A DNA stretch of 64,000 nucleotides from positions 1 through 64,000 of the forward strand of contig NZ_AULU01000009.1 in the NCBI RefSeq assembly GCF_000422445.1, written 5' to 3'. Position numbers and translations under genes: made by a program. The notes below the pieces were generated by a model. The model ran no database searches and was not told the DNA's origin. It saw only the letters and a program-made list of their open reading frames with translations. This DNA is from Paenibacillus assamensis DSM 18201 (GTDB taxonomy: Bacteria > Bacillota > Bacilli > Paenibacillales > Paenibacillaceae). This document shows positions 38,048 through 46,723 of this stretch, in pieces (position 1 is the stretch's first letter; the number at the start of each line of letters is the position of its first letter).

Positions 38048-38839
38048 CTAGTCCGATGTTTTCACCAACTTCGCCCAACTCGACACAATTTCAAACCCCA
38101 CCTTTTCATGCATTTTATGTGCTTGGAAGGTGTAATAATAAGCAAACACTTCTTTTCCTTCACGCAGCAAATCTGAGCAAAGTTTACAATAAATCGAGTA
38201 AGCGTACCCCTTGCCTCTTTCCTCCGGTTTAGTAAATAACCCAGAAGTCACACCTAATTGATTGGTTTGCGCATAAGTTGCACAATGAGAAATAATAGTT
38301 CCGTTACTCTTTACCACATAATTCCTACCGAATCCTTCAGCATGTCGCTCTTTTAATTGATGCTCTAGCAAAGTAGCATCGTAATGCCCTCCCAGCCCCT
38401 CATCTTCAATCAATAACCTTGAAATTTCATACATATCGTCTATTGAAGCTATCTCGATATTGCTGGAATCAAGATTAACGACATTTTTTATTTGTCCAAC
38501 ACTTCCAAACTCAGCTTCATATTCTGGCAGATACTCTTGAATATGGTTAATAATTTGTCCCGTTCCTGTAATAATGGAGGGGTTATTGGCGCCAATAAAC
38601 TCTACAATATCATCCAGCGCATAAGCAGCATGATGGCTATAAATATGGATGCCAGTATAGTATTTGGCCATCAATGCATTTATTTCACCATTGTCATCCA
38701 AACTAACCCAGACATTAAAGTTGCTATTATTAAATCCATATTTATTTAGATTTATATATAAGTATAAACACTTAGAATAATCGTCTCCAATATACTCTAG
38801 CACAGGGGTTCTCCATGACATATCACATTGCATTAGCAT
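38048..38839 (-). CDS. GNAT-family N-acetyltransferase (accessory island)
   Basis: 263 residues. The C-terminal GNAT fold contains an acetyl-CoA loop-like stretch TKPEERGKGYAYSIYCKL (about 207-224) preceded by VTSGLF, and ends with MHEKVGFEIVSSW. The N-terminal half (about 1-130) looks like a degenerate second GNAT-like domain. Predicted to acetylate an amino group; substrate unknown. Last gene of the six-gene operon, 39 bp after the methyltransferase, with AAGGGGGGGG before the ATG. Context suggests acetylation of a modified sugar or amino-alcohol (inference). Confidence 0.75.
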   Translation of the reverse strand: MLMQCDMSWRTPVLEYIGDDYSKCLYLYINLNKYGFNNSNFNVWVSLDDNGEINALMAKYYTGIHIYSHHAAYALDDIVEFIGANNPSIITGTGQIINHIQEYLPEYEAEFGSVGQIKNVVNLDSSNIEIASIDDMYEISRLLIEDEGLGGHYDATLLEHQLKERHAEGFGRNYVVKSNGTIISHCATYAQTNQLGVTSGLFTKPEERGKGYAYSIYCKLCSDLLREGKEVFAYYYTFQAHKMHEKVGFEIVSSWAKLVKTSD

Positions 38840-38878
38840 TCCGTCCCCCCCCTTTCTTGTTATATCAAAAAATCCGGG

Positions 38879-39640
38879 CTACTTCTTCTTTCTTTGTAAA
38901 ACAAACATCCATTGCTTTGTTTCTTTCTGAGCTTTAATGTCCTCATAGAAAAACTCTTCGTTAGTCTTCAATTCAAAGCCTGCATTATACCAGACTTCAA
39001 ACATGTCTTGATATTCTGCCTTTGTTCTATAAATTGCACTATACTCATTCTCCAAGTCTTCAGAATAAAACTTATTCAGAGTGAGCCTTCCATCCAATGC
39101 AATCGGCTCCGATAAATAGATCAAGCACTCATCATCAAATCGTTCAACAAGTTTACTCATCACTTCTTTGGCATCATCATCATTTATGTACATCAATACA
39201 CCACCTGATATGACAAAGCGGTTGAATTTCTTTTTAATAGGAAACGAAACAGTTTCATCTACAAACTCTTGGATAGAAGAATGAACAAAATAGGTCGTAT
39301 CTTTTTTTTCTATATCCTCTCGCAGTTGTATGATATTGATGAATTCCTTTATATAATCTAAACCGACAAAAGTATCTGCAATTGGAGTTATATACTTAGA
39401 TATTCGACCTGTCCCACAGCCTGCTTCAAGAACAACACTATTCTCATCCAGCTCCAACAAAGGAAATCGGTGTTCTAATTCAAAATTTGTCCATGCCTCT
39501 ATCTTGCTTTTATCTTTATCGCCACACAACACTACCGGCGCATCTATATCAATAGAAATTTTATCTACTGCTCTTTTTTTATAAAAGTCTTTCAAACTCT
39601 CTGGATCAATGTGAACATGCTCTTTATATATTCTTTCCAA
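38879..39640 (-). CDS. Class I SAM-dependent methyltransferase (accessory island)
   Basis: 253 residues. SAM-binding motif I VVLEAGCGTGRIS (about 69-81), acidic end of strand 2 in FVGLDYIKE (about 91), and a motif-IV-like FVISGGVLMYI (about 135). It could N- or O-methylate a small substrate; methylation of the amino compound made by the neighbouring PLP enzyme is an attractive guess. The start is TTG with AGGAGGGGGG upstream. Overall composition is AT-rich like the rest of the operon. Confidence 0.8.
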   Translation of the reverse strand: MERIYKEHVHIDPESLKDFYKKRAVDKISIDIDAPVVLCGDKDKSKIEAWTNFELEHRFPLLELDENSVVLEAGCGTGRISKYITPIADTFVGLDYIKEFINIIQLREDIEKKDTTYFVHSSIQEFVDETVSFPIKKKFNRFVISGGVLMYINDDDAKEVMSKLVERFDDECLIYLSEPIALDGRLTLNKFYSEDLENEYSAIYRTKAEYQDMFEVWYNAGFELKTNEEFFYEDIKAQKETKQWMFVLQRKKK

Positions 39641-39678
39641 CAGCCGTCCCCCCTCCTAAACACATATGCTTGCTATAG

Positions 39679-40521
39679 CTATAGCTTTAGTTCAGTCCCA
39701 TCCAGAAATTTAATATACGTCGCATAAGTATGTCCATGCCGTTTCTCTTCTGGAGGCAGCTTCATATACTCTCCATAAATATAAGTCAAAATTTCATCGT
39801 AGCCTTTAGGTGCATCAAAAGTATGTCCTTCAAATTCAACCTTTATCGTCTCAGAAAACCACTCACGTTTAAATATGTATCCCGACATATAGTTGTGAGA
39901 GGCAAGTAACGCTGTTTCATTTTTATTATCTAAATGAGCAAAAAACTCAAACACACGTATAACTAGCTTTCGTGGAATAAAGGAAAGAACGGTGTATAAC
40001 GCTTTACTAAAAGGATTACTTAACGTTTTCTTGCCAACAGGAGCCCATAAAAGTTTTCTACATATTTTACTCATAAACATAGATAGCTTCTGCTTATGCT
40101 TATTACGAGACATGTTGTCTAGCGGAAAAATATCAATGAATATCCCATCTAGTTGTTTGAGATGTTCTTGTCCATATCGAATAAAAGACGTATCCTTCAA
40201 TTTCAACTTTCCATAAACCCAATTGTAGTGCTTATCCGTTTGCTGATTTTGCAAAAAGAACTTGGTATCATCTAGTTCAACACTGCAAATTTCGCAAAAT
40301 TTATCATAATCTCCCCTACTCATTTCGATATCTATATCATCATCCCAAGGAATAAATCCTTTATGTCTAATTGCACCGATTAACGTTCCATATGATAAAT
40401 AATATCGAATATTATGTTTTTTACATATTCGATCTACTTCAATTAATAGAGACAACATTTCCATTTGAAGCTTTTTTAACTGTTCATCCGTTAGCTTAAT
40501 ATAATCTATTCCTTGTCTCAT
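39679..40521 (-). CDS. LicD-family phosphotransferase (accessory island)
   Basis: 280 residues. The LicD/fukutin signature is complete: YGTLIGAIRHKGFIPWDDD (about 44-62) followed by IDIEM, giving the metal-binding aspartates of a nucleotidyltransferase-fold. LicD proteins move phosphocholine (or related phospho-alcohols) from a CDP-linked donor onto glycans. It sits 12 bp after an NTP transferase that could make such a donor. No choline kinase or choline transporter (licA/licB) is present in this window, so the donor may be something other than choline. Confidence 0.87.
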   Translation of the reverse strand: MRQGIDYIKLTDEQLKKLQMEMLSLLIEVDRICKKHNIRYYLSYGTLIGAIRHKGFIPWDDDIDIEMSRGDYDKFCEICSVELDDTKFFLQNQQTDKHYNWVYGKLKLKDTSFIRYGQEHLKQLDGIFIDIFPLDNMSRNKHKQKLSMFMSKICRKLLWAPVGKKTLSNPFSKALYTVLSFIPRKLVIRVFEFFAHLDNKNETALLASHNYMSGYIFKREWFSETIKVEFEGHTFDAPKGYDEILTYIYGEYMKLPPEEKRHGHTYATYIKFLDGTELKL

Positions 40522-40533
40522 ATCCCACCTATA

Positions 40534-41247
40534 CTAAACAACCTTTACTTTATTTATGTGTGCAATGATTCTTTCATAATCATCAAAATAATCAATTTCC
40601 GACCAAAACATTCCGCTAATATCAATCGTTTCTATGTTCTTCTTTTCTTCTTCGACTAATGAATATAATATATTTTCCCACCACAATTGGTGCTGTTGAG
40701 TTCCTATTAAATATTCTAATTTCTCTGTGAACTCTGCTAAAAATGCCTTTCTTATTTTTCCAATCCCTACATATTCGCAAGTTCGTTCTTTTAAAGGTAG
40801 ATCTTTACCATATTTCTTAATGTATCCATTCTCTAGCATTAAGAAGTAATCACCTTCTACTGTCCTACCCGTGTCCACCATTAATGCACAATCTTTCTTC
40901 GTCTCTATAATTAAATCTAAAATATCATCTTCAATATACACATCACCATTCATAATTATCGTATCATCTGTTAGCTCTTCTCTGGCAAACCAGAAAGAAG
41001 CGATACTATTCGTCACATTATAGAACGGATTAAAATAGTAGGTGACATCCAAACCTTCCAAAGCTTCATAAATTTTAGTTTCACGATAACCGACGCAAAC
41101 AATTGGTTGAATATTTCGCTCCAATAACATCATTACACTTCTTCTAATTAACGGCATTCCACTAACAGGTAATACAGATTTGGGGATTTCCTCTATCATT
41201 CTTGATATTCTTGTTCCTCTTCCTGCTGCCAACAAAATAGCCTTCAT
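40534..41247 (-). CDS. Sugar/alcohol-phosphate nucleotidyltransferase, LicC-like
   Basis: 237 residues. Nucleotide-binding signature LAAGRGTRISR (about 6-16), IPKSVLPV with the conserved Lys (about 21-28), and IIMNGDVYIEDD (metal Asp, about 97). The C-terminal pattern IETIDISGMFWSEIDYFDDYERI resembles LicC-type CTP:phosphocholine cytidylyltransferases and their ethanolamine-phosphate or phosphonate relatives. Predicted to make a CDP-activated alcohol for the LicD and TagB/F-like neighbours. Base (CTP or other) is not provable by eye. Confidence 0.8.
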   Translation of the reverse strand: MKAILLAAGRGTRISRMIEEIPKSVLPVSGMPLIRRSVMMLLERNIQPIVCVGYRETKIYEALEGLDVTYYFNPFYNVTNSIASFWFAREELTDDTIIMNGDVYIEDDILDLIIETKKDCALMVDTGRTVEGDYFLMLENGYIKKYGKDLPLKERTCEYVGIGKIRKAFLAEFTEKLEYLIGTQQHQLWWENILYSLVEEEKKNIETIDISGMFWSEIDYFDDYERIIAHINKVKVV

Positions 41248-41274
41248 GAGCTCGTATCCCCCTCTATACTGAAT

Positions 41275-42348
41275 CTATGTACATATCACATCATTAACTT
41301 GATCCACTTCTTTAAACTGCTCCCAAAATATGCGCATAGTATCAATGCTGCCAGTAGTTACTCTAATCCAATCCGACAAAATAGGTGCATGATAAGTCTT
41401 TATTAAAATATTTCTCTGCTTCAATGCTTCAAAAATTTCTTTCGGTTTCTTATTGCTTTTAATTAGTACATAATTACCGTAATTAAAATGATATTTATAG
41501 TTATACTGTTCAAGCTGCGATAATAAATAATCTCGACCATGTTTCTCTATCTCAATTAAATCATCAATAATTTTTGTATCCTCCAGTAGCATTTCAGCGA
41601 ATCGAATTGCAAAACAGTTAACAGGATACGTTGAACACGCTTTTTTTATTTCACTAATCAATTGATCATTTGAAATGATAAATCCAACTCGACATCCAGC
41701 AATAGATAGCATTTTTGAAAATGTTCGAAATACCATAACATTATCGTATTCATTCACAACATGTAAAAATGTTGTAGGATTGAAATAATAATAGGCCTCA
41801 TCGATGACAACTACTGCATTGTTTTCTCTCGCTTTTTCTATTACAGCTCTTACTTCCATTTCCGTCCAAGAAGCTCCGACAGGACTATTAGGATTCAATA
41901 AAACAACGATTCCCGTATCAGAATCAACGGTGGCGAGTATATCATCTAGACTCACTTCGAATTTTTCATTATAAGGAACAGGTGAATGCAGCATTCCGTA
42001 CATATTTATGTACACAGCGTACATTTCGAAGCTTGGGCTAACTGAAACCACCTTTTTCCCAGGCTCACCAAATACTTCGAACAACAATCGAATCGCATCA
42101 TCTGAGCCGTTTGTTAAGCAAATATTAGTTGGTTCACAATGCAAATACCCTGCTAAACGTCCGATTAACGAAGCCATTTCAGGATATGTGGCAACATACT
42201 CAGGAGTTATACTATTCATTACTTTCTCAAAAAATGGAGTAGGTAGCCCTTCTGGGTTCTCATTCATATCCAATCTAAGATAATTTTTTCGACTTTCACT
42301 ATATGATGTTCTATATAATTTTTTTATATTTGGATTAACATAATACAT
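41275..42348 (-). CDS. Fold-type I PLP enzyme, HisC/CobD-like (aminotransferase or decarboxylase)
   Basis: 357 residues from the ATG at 42348 (AAGGAAGG about 10 nt upstream, 7 bp after the previous stop); the longer frame overlaps the upstream gene. The PLP lysine is in FRTFSKMLSIAGCRVGF, with LNPNSPVGA and VVIDEAYYYF, and substrate-binding DMNENPEG near the start. Relatives include histidinol-phosphate aminotransferase, threonine-phosphate decarboxylase (CobD), and capsule enzymes that make ethanolamine phosphate or serinol phosphate in Campylobacter. No his genes are nearby, so a role in making an amino-alcohol phosphate is likelier than histidine synthesis (inference). Confidence 0.8.
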   Translation of the reverse strand: MYYVNPNIKKLYRTSYSESRKNYLRLDMNENPEGLPTPFFEKVMNSITPEYVATYPEMASLIGRLAGYLHCEPTNICLTNGSDDAIRLLFEVFGEPGKKVVSVSPSFEMYAVYINMYGMLHSPVPYNEKFEVSLDDILATVDSDTGIVVLLNPNSPVGASWTEMEVRAVIEKARENNAVVVIDEAYYYFNPTTFLHVVNEYDNVMVFRTFSKMLSIAGCRVGFIISNDQLISEIKKACSTYPVNCFAIRFAEMLLEDTKIIDDLIEIEKHGRDYLLSQLEQYNYKYHFNYGNYVLIKSNKKPKEIFEALKQRNILIKTYHAPILSDWIRVTTGSIDTMRIFWEQFKEVDQVNDVICT

Positions 42349-42355
42349 GTTAATT

Positions 42356-43831
42356 CTACCTTCCTTCATGTAGCGCAAATAATTTTTGAAGCACTTCTTT
42401 CTTAATACTTTGATGAATCTTTTGTCCCGATGTACCATCCGCATTACTTATGCTGTTTATAAATCTGGAAATACGCTCTTCTTTATTAACATCTTCATTA
42501 TTCTCTACCATTTCGACAAATTGTGATACAGTTGTATTTTTACCAGTAAAGTAACAGCCTAAATAGTCAGCATAATAATACCTATTAGGTTCCAACATGT
42601 GTTCACTTAAGAGGCCTAATACCGGCTTCTCCGTCACAATGTATTGCAGCATAACAGAACTATAATCACTTATGATTGCGTCAGATGCAGCTACTGCTGG
42701 ATAAATATCACTACTATAATCAATAGTTATATTAGCAGCTTGCTTCAACTGTTCTTCCATCTTCTCAAATGCATCAACTAGATGCGGCCGCATTGTCTGT
42801 AATGTGACTTTCGTAAGCGGGTGCGGGCGCCAAATTAATGCACTTTTCTTATGAGAAATAAAATAATTTAAAACATGCACAATTTGTTCAAACCAGCTGC
42901 TAGTAGATAAGAGATCAGCTATACCTGTATTAAATAAAAATACTTTCTTATCTTTCATCGTTTCTTTCCAAGAAACCGGAAGCTCTTTATGCTCTTTCAT
43001 TACTGCCAACGTAGCATCAAGTTTAGGAGACCCTAAATTCAATACTTTATTAGCCCCAACTCCGTTTATAAGAAAAGCATCTTTTGTACGATTTGATTGC
43101 GCAATAATTTTAGTTACATTTCTGAAAGCTGGGAAAGCGGGTATATCTGGTTTCTCCGAACTACCAGCCATATAATAAGGAACATAAACTAACATATCTG
43201 TATACCGGGCGAGATTATCCGTAAAGAAGCGCGGGTTAACCATCGTAAGTGTATTGTATCTATCATATGGATTGTGTATATAGATAATATCCGGACATCT
43301 ATTTTCGAAATCATACTTCTCATATGACACAACATTTAAATCCTTGGGAAATTGATCTCCTTCATAGCAAACCTCAGAAAATTGCCCTTCAGAGTTCTTT
43401 TCATAGTACGGAATTGGCACGACATAGCAAGAACAATTTAGATCCTGCTCAGCTTCTCTGTAAATGCTTTCTAACGAGTCCCACATAGACACCTTGTATG
43501 GCATAAACGCTATTTCTATATCGGTCCTCACATCATCTACAATCATAGATTTTATATTAATTAATATATGCTTTATTTTTTCTAAATGAGAGATATAGAA
43601 TTGAGGTTCTACTGTATCTAACATTGCCAAAGAAATAGTGTTGATTGCTTGCTTAAGAAGTACACATACTGCATGCTCTTCACTCATTAAATTAGTCAAA
43701 AATACTAATCCATCATGACAATCCCGTAGTATGACAATTTCTTGCTTATTATCAATTTTTGCAGCATAATCTACGCCGTTCTCTATCGTAGCAACAAGAT
43801 CTAATATTTGTTGTTTTTGACTTAATCTCAT
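42356..43831 (-). CDS. CDP-glycerol glycerophosphotransferase-like protein (TagB/TagF family)
   Basis: 491 residues. The C-terminal half carries family motifs: IWRPHPLTK (about 343), IIAQSNRTKDAF (about 250) and SDAIISDYSSVMLQYI (about 400-415) followed by KPVL. The N-terminal 190 residues are helical and not recognised. TagB/F enzymes move a phospho-alcohol from a CDP donor. Related proteins occur in flagellin-modification loci of Clostridioides difficile, where a GlcNAc on flagellin carries a phosphodiester-linked amino acid derivative. First gene of the six-gene operon; AGAGAGG precedes the ATG. Confidence 0.8.
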   Translation of the reverse strand: MRLSQKQQILDLVATIENGVDYAAKIDNKQEIVILRDCHDGLVFLTNLMSEEHAVCVLLKQAINTISLAMLDTVEPQFYISHLEKIKHILINIKSMIVDDVRTDIEIAFMPYKVSMWDSLESIYREAEQDLNCSCYVVPIPYYEKNSEGQFSEVCYEGDQFPKDLNVVSYEKYDFENRCPDIIYIHNPYDRYNTLTMVNPRFFTDNLARYTDMLVYVPYYMAGSSEKPDIPAFPAFRNVTKIIAQSNRTKDAFLINGVGANKVLNLGSPKLDATLAVMKEHKELPVSWKETMKDKKVFLFNTGIADLLSTSSWFEQIVHVLNYFISHKKSALIWRPHPLTKVTLQTMRPHLVDAFEKMEEQLKQAANITIDYSSDIYPAVAASDAIISDYSSVMLQYIVTEKPVLGLLSEHMLEPNRYYYADYLGCYFTGKNTTVSQFVEMVENNEDVNKEERISRFINSISNADGTSGQKIHQSIKKEVLQKLFALHEGR

Positions 43832-44034
43832 CTCATGTATCCTCTCTAAATTAAGAACTTATGATCATATAATATTAGTTTTCGTAATAAAGAAATAATT
43901 AAATGGAATTCGATACCTTACCTGTATTATCGACAAAATAGAACAAAAAGATGAATAGTTTTTCCCCTCTGCCTATCTATACACCTTATTCGCAGAGCTA
44001 TATTTCAATAGTGTCTCCTATTCCATGAACAAAT

Positions 44035-44060
44035 AAAAAAACGACACCTAAAAAGGCGTC
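44035..44060 (-). terminator. Intrinsic terminator downstream of the GT2-TPR gene
   Basis: On the minus strand GACGCCT and AGGTGTC (7 bp, one G-T pair, 4-base loop) are followed by G and seven T. Confidence 0.8.
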
Positions 44061-44071
44061 CATATTGTGAA

Positions 44072-44104
44072 AAAGCCTGTCCTTTGTAAGATGAGACAGG
44101 CTTT
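44072..44104. terminator. Second terminator-like stem
   Basis: AAAGCCTGTC (44072-44081) and GACAGGCTTT (44095-44104) form a 10-bp perfect stem. Short T runs flank it on both strands, so it may act in either direction. Confidence 0.7.
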
Positions 44105-44146
44105 CTTTGCTCCAAACTGTTTAATTTTTTAAAGATGAGACATTTA

Positions 44147-44290
44147 TTACATCGTCAGAGGAAATCCAAGTGGATCTCCATTTTCATCATAATCTGCACG
44201 ACAGTTGTTATCAAGACTTGTTCCCTGATATATAAGGGAACAAGTACATGTCTCTAAAATATTCGAGCATATTTTTATTATTCTGTATAG
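44147..44290 (-). pseudogene. Possible C-terminal gene remnant
   Basis: On the minus strand a 48-codon stretch without stops, ending at TAA 44147-44149, gives a plausible protein end (NNCRADYDENGDPLGFPLTM). It has no start codon or SD and begins just after the GT2 stop, in another frame. I do not recognise the family. It could be the tail of a gene lost from the island, or chance. Confidence 0.25.
44217..44244. repeat. Inverted repeat, 10-bp arms
   Basis: CTTGTTCCCT (44217-44226) and AGGGAACAAG (44235-44244) with an 8-base AT loop and no T run. It is located 60-85 bases past the GT2-TPR stop. It could stabilise the mRNA end. Confidence 0.5.
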
Positions 44291-44302
44291 ATGACATATG
44301 AC

Positions 44303-45397
44303 TTAACGTGTGAGTATCTTTAATCGGTCATTTGCAACATCATATCCGTCAAGAGCTGCACACTGATAATGATGCTTCGCACGCGATATATCTCCAACAA
44401 TTTCCCAGTACACGCCTAAATTGAAATGCGCCTTGAACGTACCTACTCCTTTTGAAGTTTCATAGTTCGAGGAGTTGGTCTCACCTAGAGCTAGACAATG
44501 CATAAACACATCTGGAATTAATTCTAGGGCCGACGAATGCCCCATACTGGTCAAAGTAAGTCCATATACAAAATACAAATCTGTATAGTCAGGATACAAT
44601 TCGATCGCATTCATAACTATTTTCAATACGTCGTTATATTGTTTTAAGTAAAATAGAGAATAACATAATGAAAGCCATGCATTAGACATATAAGCAACCG
44701 TCTTTTGCTCATCCATAGGAAGCAGCTGGATGGCATTATATAGATGCTGTACAGCCTTCTCATACTGTTTACCAACAAAATATGTTTGGCCAAGTTGATA
44801 TTGCGTATATGGATTGCTCTGATCCTGACACTCTGCTTCCAACAGTAAACGTAGGTTGCGTTCCAATTTACCGCGTTCCGCAATGGCACTGTCTGTATAT
44901 CCTAGATGTAAGAGACTAACCGAGGTCATAATCGACGAAGGCTGTATTCCATTACAATTCAATTGTTCATGAATTTTACCCTCGTATCTATAACTAGGAG
45001 TATTTGGGAACAAACGTGTTACCTGGCTGTATACTACACTCCCATCCTCTTTAACATTTTCAACTTTTACTTTACCCGGACTGCTTGTGCCAGATTGAAC
45101 ATATCCCTGTAATGCATCTATCGAACTCTCTATCAACCGCTCATCAGCATCCATTATAAGTATATAGGGTTGGGTGGCAAGCTCAATAACAGCATTTCTA
45201 GCAGTTGCGAAGCAATCTTTCCAAAGTATCGGTATCGTTTGAATTCCATATTGCCGTGCAACACCCTCTGTATTGTCTGTAGATCCTGTGTCCCCAATAA
45301 CTATTTCATTAACAACATCGGCTACAGACGATAAACATTGTGCAAGCATATCCTCTTCATTTTTTACGATCATACACACAGATATCGGTAGCTTCAC
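44303..45397 (-). CDS. Family 2 glycosyltransferase with C-terminal TPR region (candidate flagellin glycosyltransferase)
   Basis: 364 residues. GT-A domain (about 1-170) with SVCMIVKNEEDML, GDTGSTDNT and the metal motif MDADER (about 82-87), followed by TPR-like helical repeats (about 195-360: YQLGQTYFVGKQYEKAVQHLYNAI and similar). The same build occurs in protein O- and S-glycosyltransferases such as SunS and in flagellin glycosyltransferases. It probably glycosylates a protein acceptor; flagellin is the best candidate given FliB 16 bp upstream and hag nearby. Acceptor and sugar are not demonstrated. Confidence 0.83.
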   Translation of the reverse strand: MKLPISVCMIVKNEEDMLAQCLSSVADVVNEIVIGDTGSTDNTEGVARQYGIQTIPILWKDCFATARNAVIELATQPYILIMDADERLIESSIDALQGYVQSGTSSPGKVKVENVKEDGSVVYSQVTRLFPNTPSYRYEGKIHEQLNCNGIQPSSIMTSVSLLHLGYTDSAIAERGKLERNLRLLLEAECQDQSNPYTQYQLGQTYFVGKQYEKAVQHLYNAIQLLPMDEQKTVAYMSNAWLSLCYSLFYLKQYNDVLKIVMNAIELYPDYTDLYFVYGLTLTSMGHSSALELIPDVFMHCLALGETNSSNYETSKGVGTFKAHFNLGVYWEIVGDISRAKHHYQCAALDGYDVANDRLKILTR

Positions 45398-45413
45398 TCA
45401 ACGGCCCTCACTT

Positions 45414-46661
45414 CTACATATTTTTATCTTTGACAAGCGTAGCCAAATGAGCCAAAGTATCGAATCCATTCTCTTTAAACAGCTTCGATATTTGTACAAG
45501 GTAAGTTGTATTATGTTCAATAACTCGCGAGAAGTTCTGAATAATAAACACCGCATATTCAGGCGTAAGATTTTTATGAAATCCTGAAATGCCTATCATG
45601 TGCATCTTCAGGACAGAGAACAAAATACATATTTTTGTATAGTCTTCAAATATTTTATTAGAACTTGTATTTGGGAAAAGACTCTCATATAAATAATTAA
45701 CCAAATAATTTTCAAGGATATATTCGTATTTTTCTAGAAATGGTTGGTAAAATTGCTTGTAATTCTCAATATAAACTTTCTCTAAATCACTCAATTCAAT
45801 ACCAACTTGTTCTTGTATGTTTAATCCTTGTATCATTTCATTAAGACACTTCGTATATCTTTCGTTACTAATACCCATGTTATTTCTAATTTGCACCATT
45901 TCTATAATCATTTTAACCTGGAAAGTAGTACTAATCGAAATTTTCTCTAAACTGTTTATATAATCAGGGTGGTTCATTTTCATTCTATATTCTTCAATTA
46001 TATGCGGTACAACATCTAATTGATTATTGTCTAATTTTTGTTGGACATTATTTATAAATATCCCTAAGAAAATAAGTCTGTCACCAATTTTCATGCTTCG
46101 ATTTTGTATAATTTCAATAGAAAACATCCGTAAGCCCCAGAAAAGCTGCTCAGCAAACCTAGGATGCTGCGTATTTAAACGGTAATTCAATCCCCAGTCA
46201 GAATTAATATCAAACTCTAGTTGTTCAAACTCTATTCCATCTGGATTTAGCAAAGCTAGTCTAGCAATTTCTGGACAAGATAATTTGGCTGATAATTCAA
46301 TCGTACTGTCAACTTGATTGACAACCCTCGGATAGGTAGTACAAGTAGAACATAGCGCTTTTTCCCCTAAATTTAACTGAATCCTACATAGTTTATTTTC
46401 ATCAAGCATCGGACATGCAGCAGTCTTAGCATCTAATATGAATGATGCATACTTTACATCTGATGCTGTATCGTTCTTTATGCGTTTCATCCCTTTATTG
46501 AGTAAGTTAGTAAGAGTAGGGTGCTTTACACTTTTATATTTTTTATACGTTTTCTTATCAATTGAAATTCCCCAACCCGCACAGCAAGTATCTTCGCACT
46601 CACTTCCTATACACGCAAAGGACTTCATATATAATGGGATTAACACTTGTTTCTTCATCAT
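45414..46661 (-). CDS. fliB: Flagellin lysine-N-methylase FliB
   Basis: 415 residues. The diagnostic Cys-rich N-terminus FACIGSECEDTCCAGW (Cys17, 22, 26, 27) and a second cluster ACPMLDENKLC...ALCSTC (about 90-115) probably bind an Fe-S cluster. FliB methylates surface lysines of flagellin in Salmonella. The C-terminal half (about 150-415) is helical and typical of the family. SD AAGGAG precedes the ATG. It forms an operon with the GT2-TPR gene. The substrate is presumably the flagellin encoded about 6 kb away, which carries several Lys in its variable centre. Confidence 0.9.
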   Translation of the reverse strand: MMKKQVLIPLYMKSFACIGSECEDTCCAGWGISIDKKTYKKYKSVKHPTLTNLLNKGMKRIKNDTASDVKYASFILDAKTAACPMLDENKLCRIQLNLGEKALCSTCTTYPRVVNQVDSTIELSAKLSCPEIARLALLNPDGIEFEQLEFDINSDWGLNYRLNTQHPRFAEQLFWGLRMFSIEIIQNRSMKIGDRLIFLGIFINNVQQKLDNNQLDVVPHIIEEYRMKMNHPDYINSLEKISISTTFQVKMIIEMVQIRNNMGISNERYTKCLNEMIQGLNIQEQVGIELSDLEKVYIENYKQFYQPFLEKYEYILENYLVNYLYESLFPNTSSNKIFEDYTKICILFSVLKMHMIGISGFHKNLTPEYAVFIIQNFSRVIEHNTTYLVQISKLFKENGFDTLAHLATLVKDKNM

Positions 46662-46690
46662 TTCACTTCCTACTCCTTATTACTTGAAAG

Positions 46691-46717
46691 AAAGGGACCT
46701 AAAGAAGGTCCCTTTCT
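46691..46717 (-). terminator. Terminator after the VWA-IPT/TIG gene
   Basis: GAAAGGGACC (46691-46700) and GGTCCCTTTC (46708-46717) form a 10-bp perfect stem. The following T run is short on the minus strand. Confidence 0.65.
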
Positions 46718-46723
46718 TAAGTA

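Larger units (their letters stand above)
43832..44302. other. Intergenic region inside the modification island
   Basis: About 470 bp. It holds two consecutive terminators (44035-44060, 44072-44104), an inverted repeat (44217-44244) and a possible gene fragment (44147-44290). The promoter for the six-gene operon should lie in 43860-44030, which is very AT-rich with no decisive match. Confidence 0.6.

Noticed and set aside
42349-42444. 32-codon extension of the PLP enzyme
   Set aside because: It overlaps the TagB/F-like gene; ATG 42348 has an SD and aligns with the family start.
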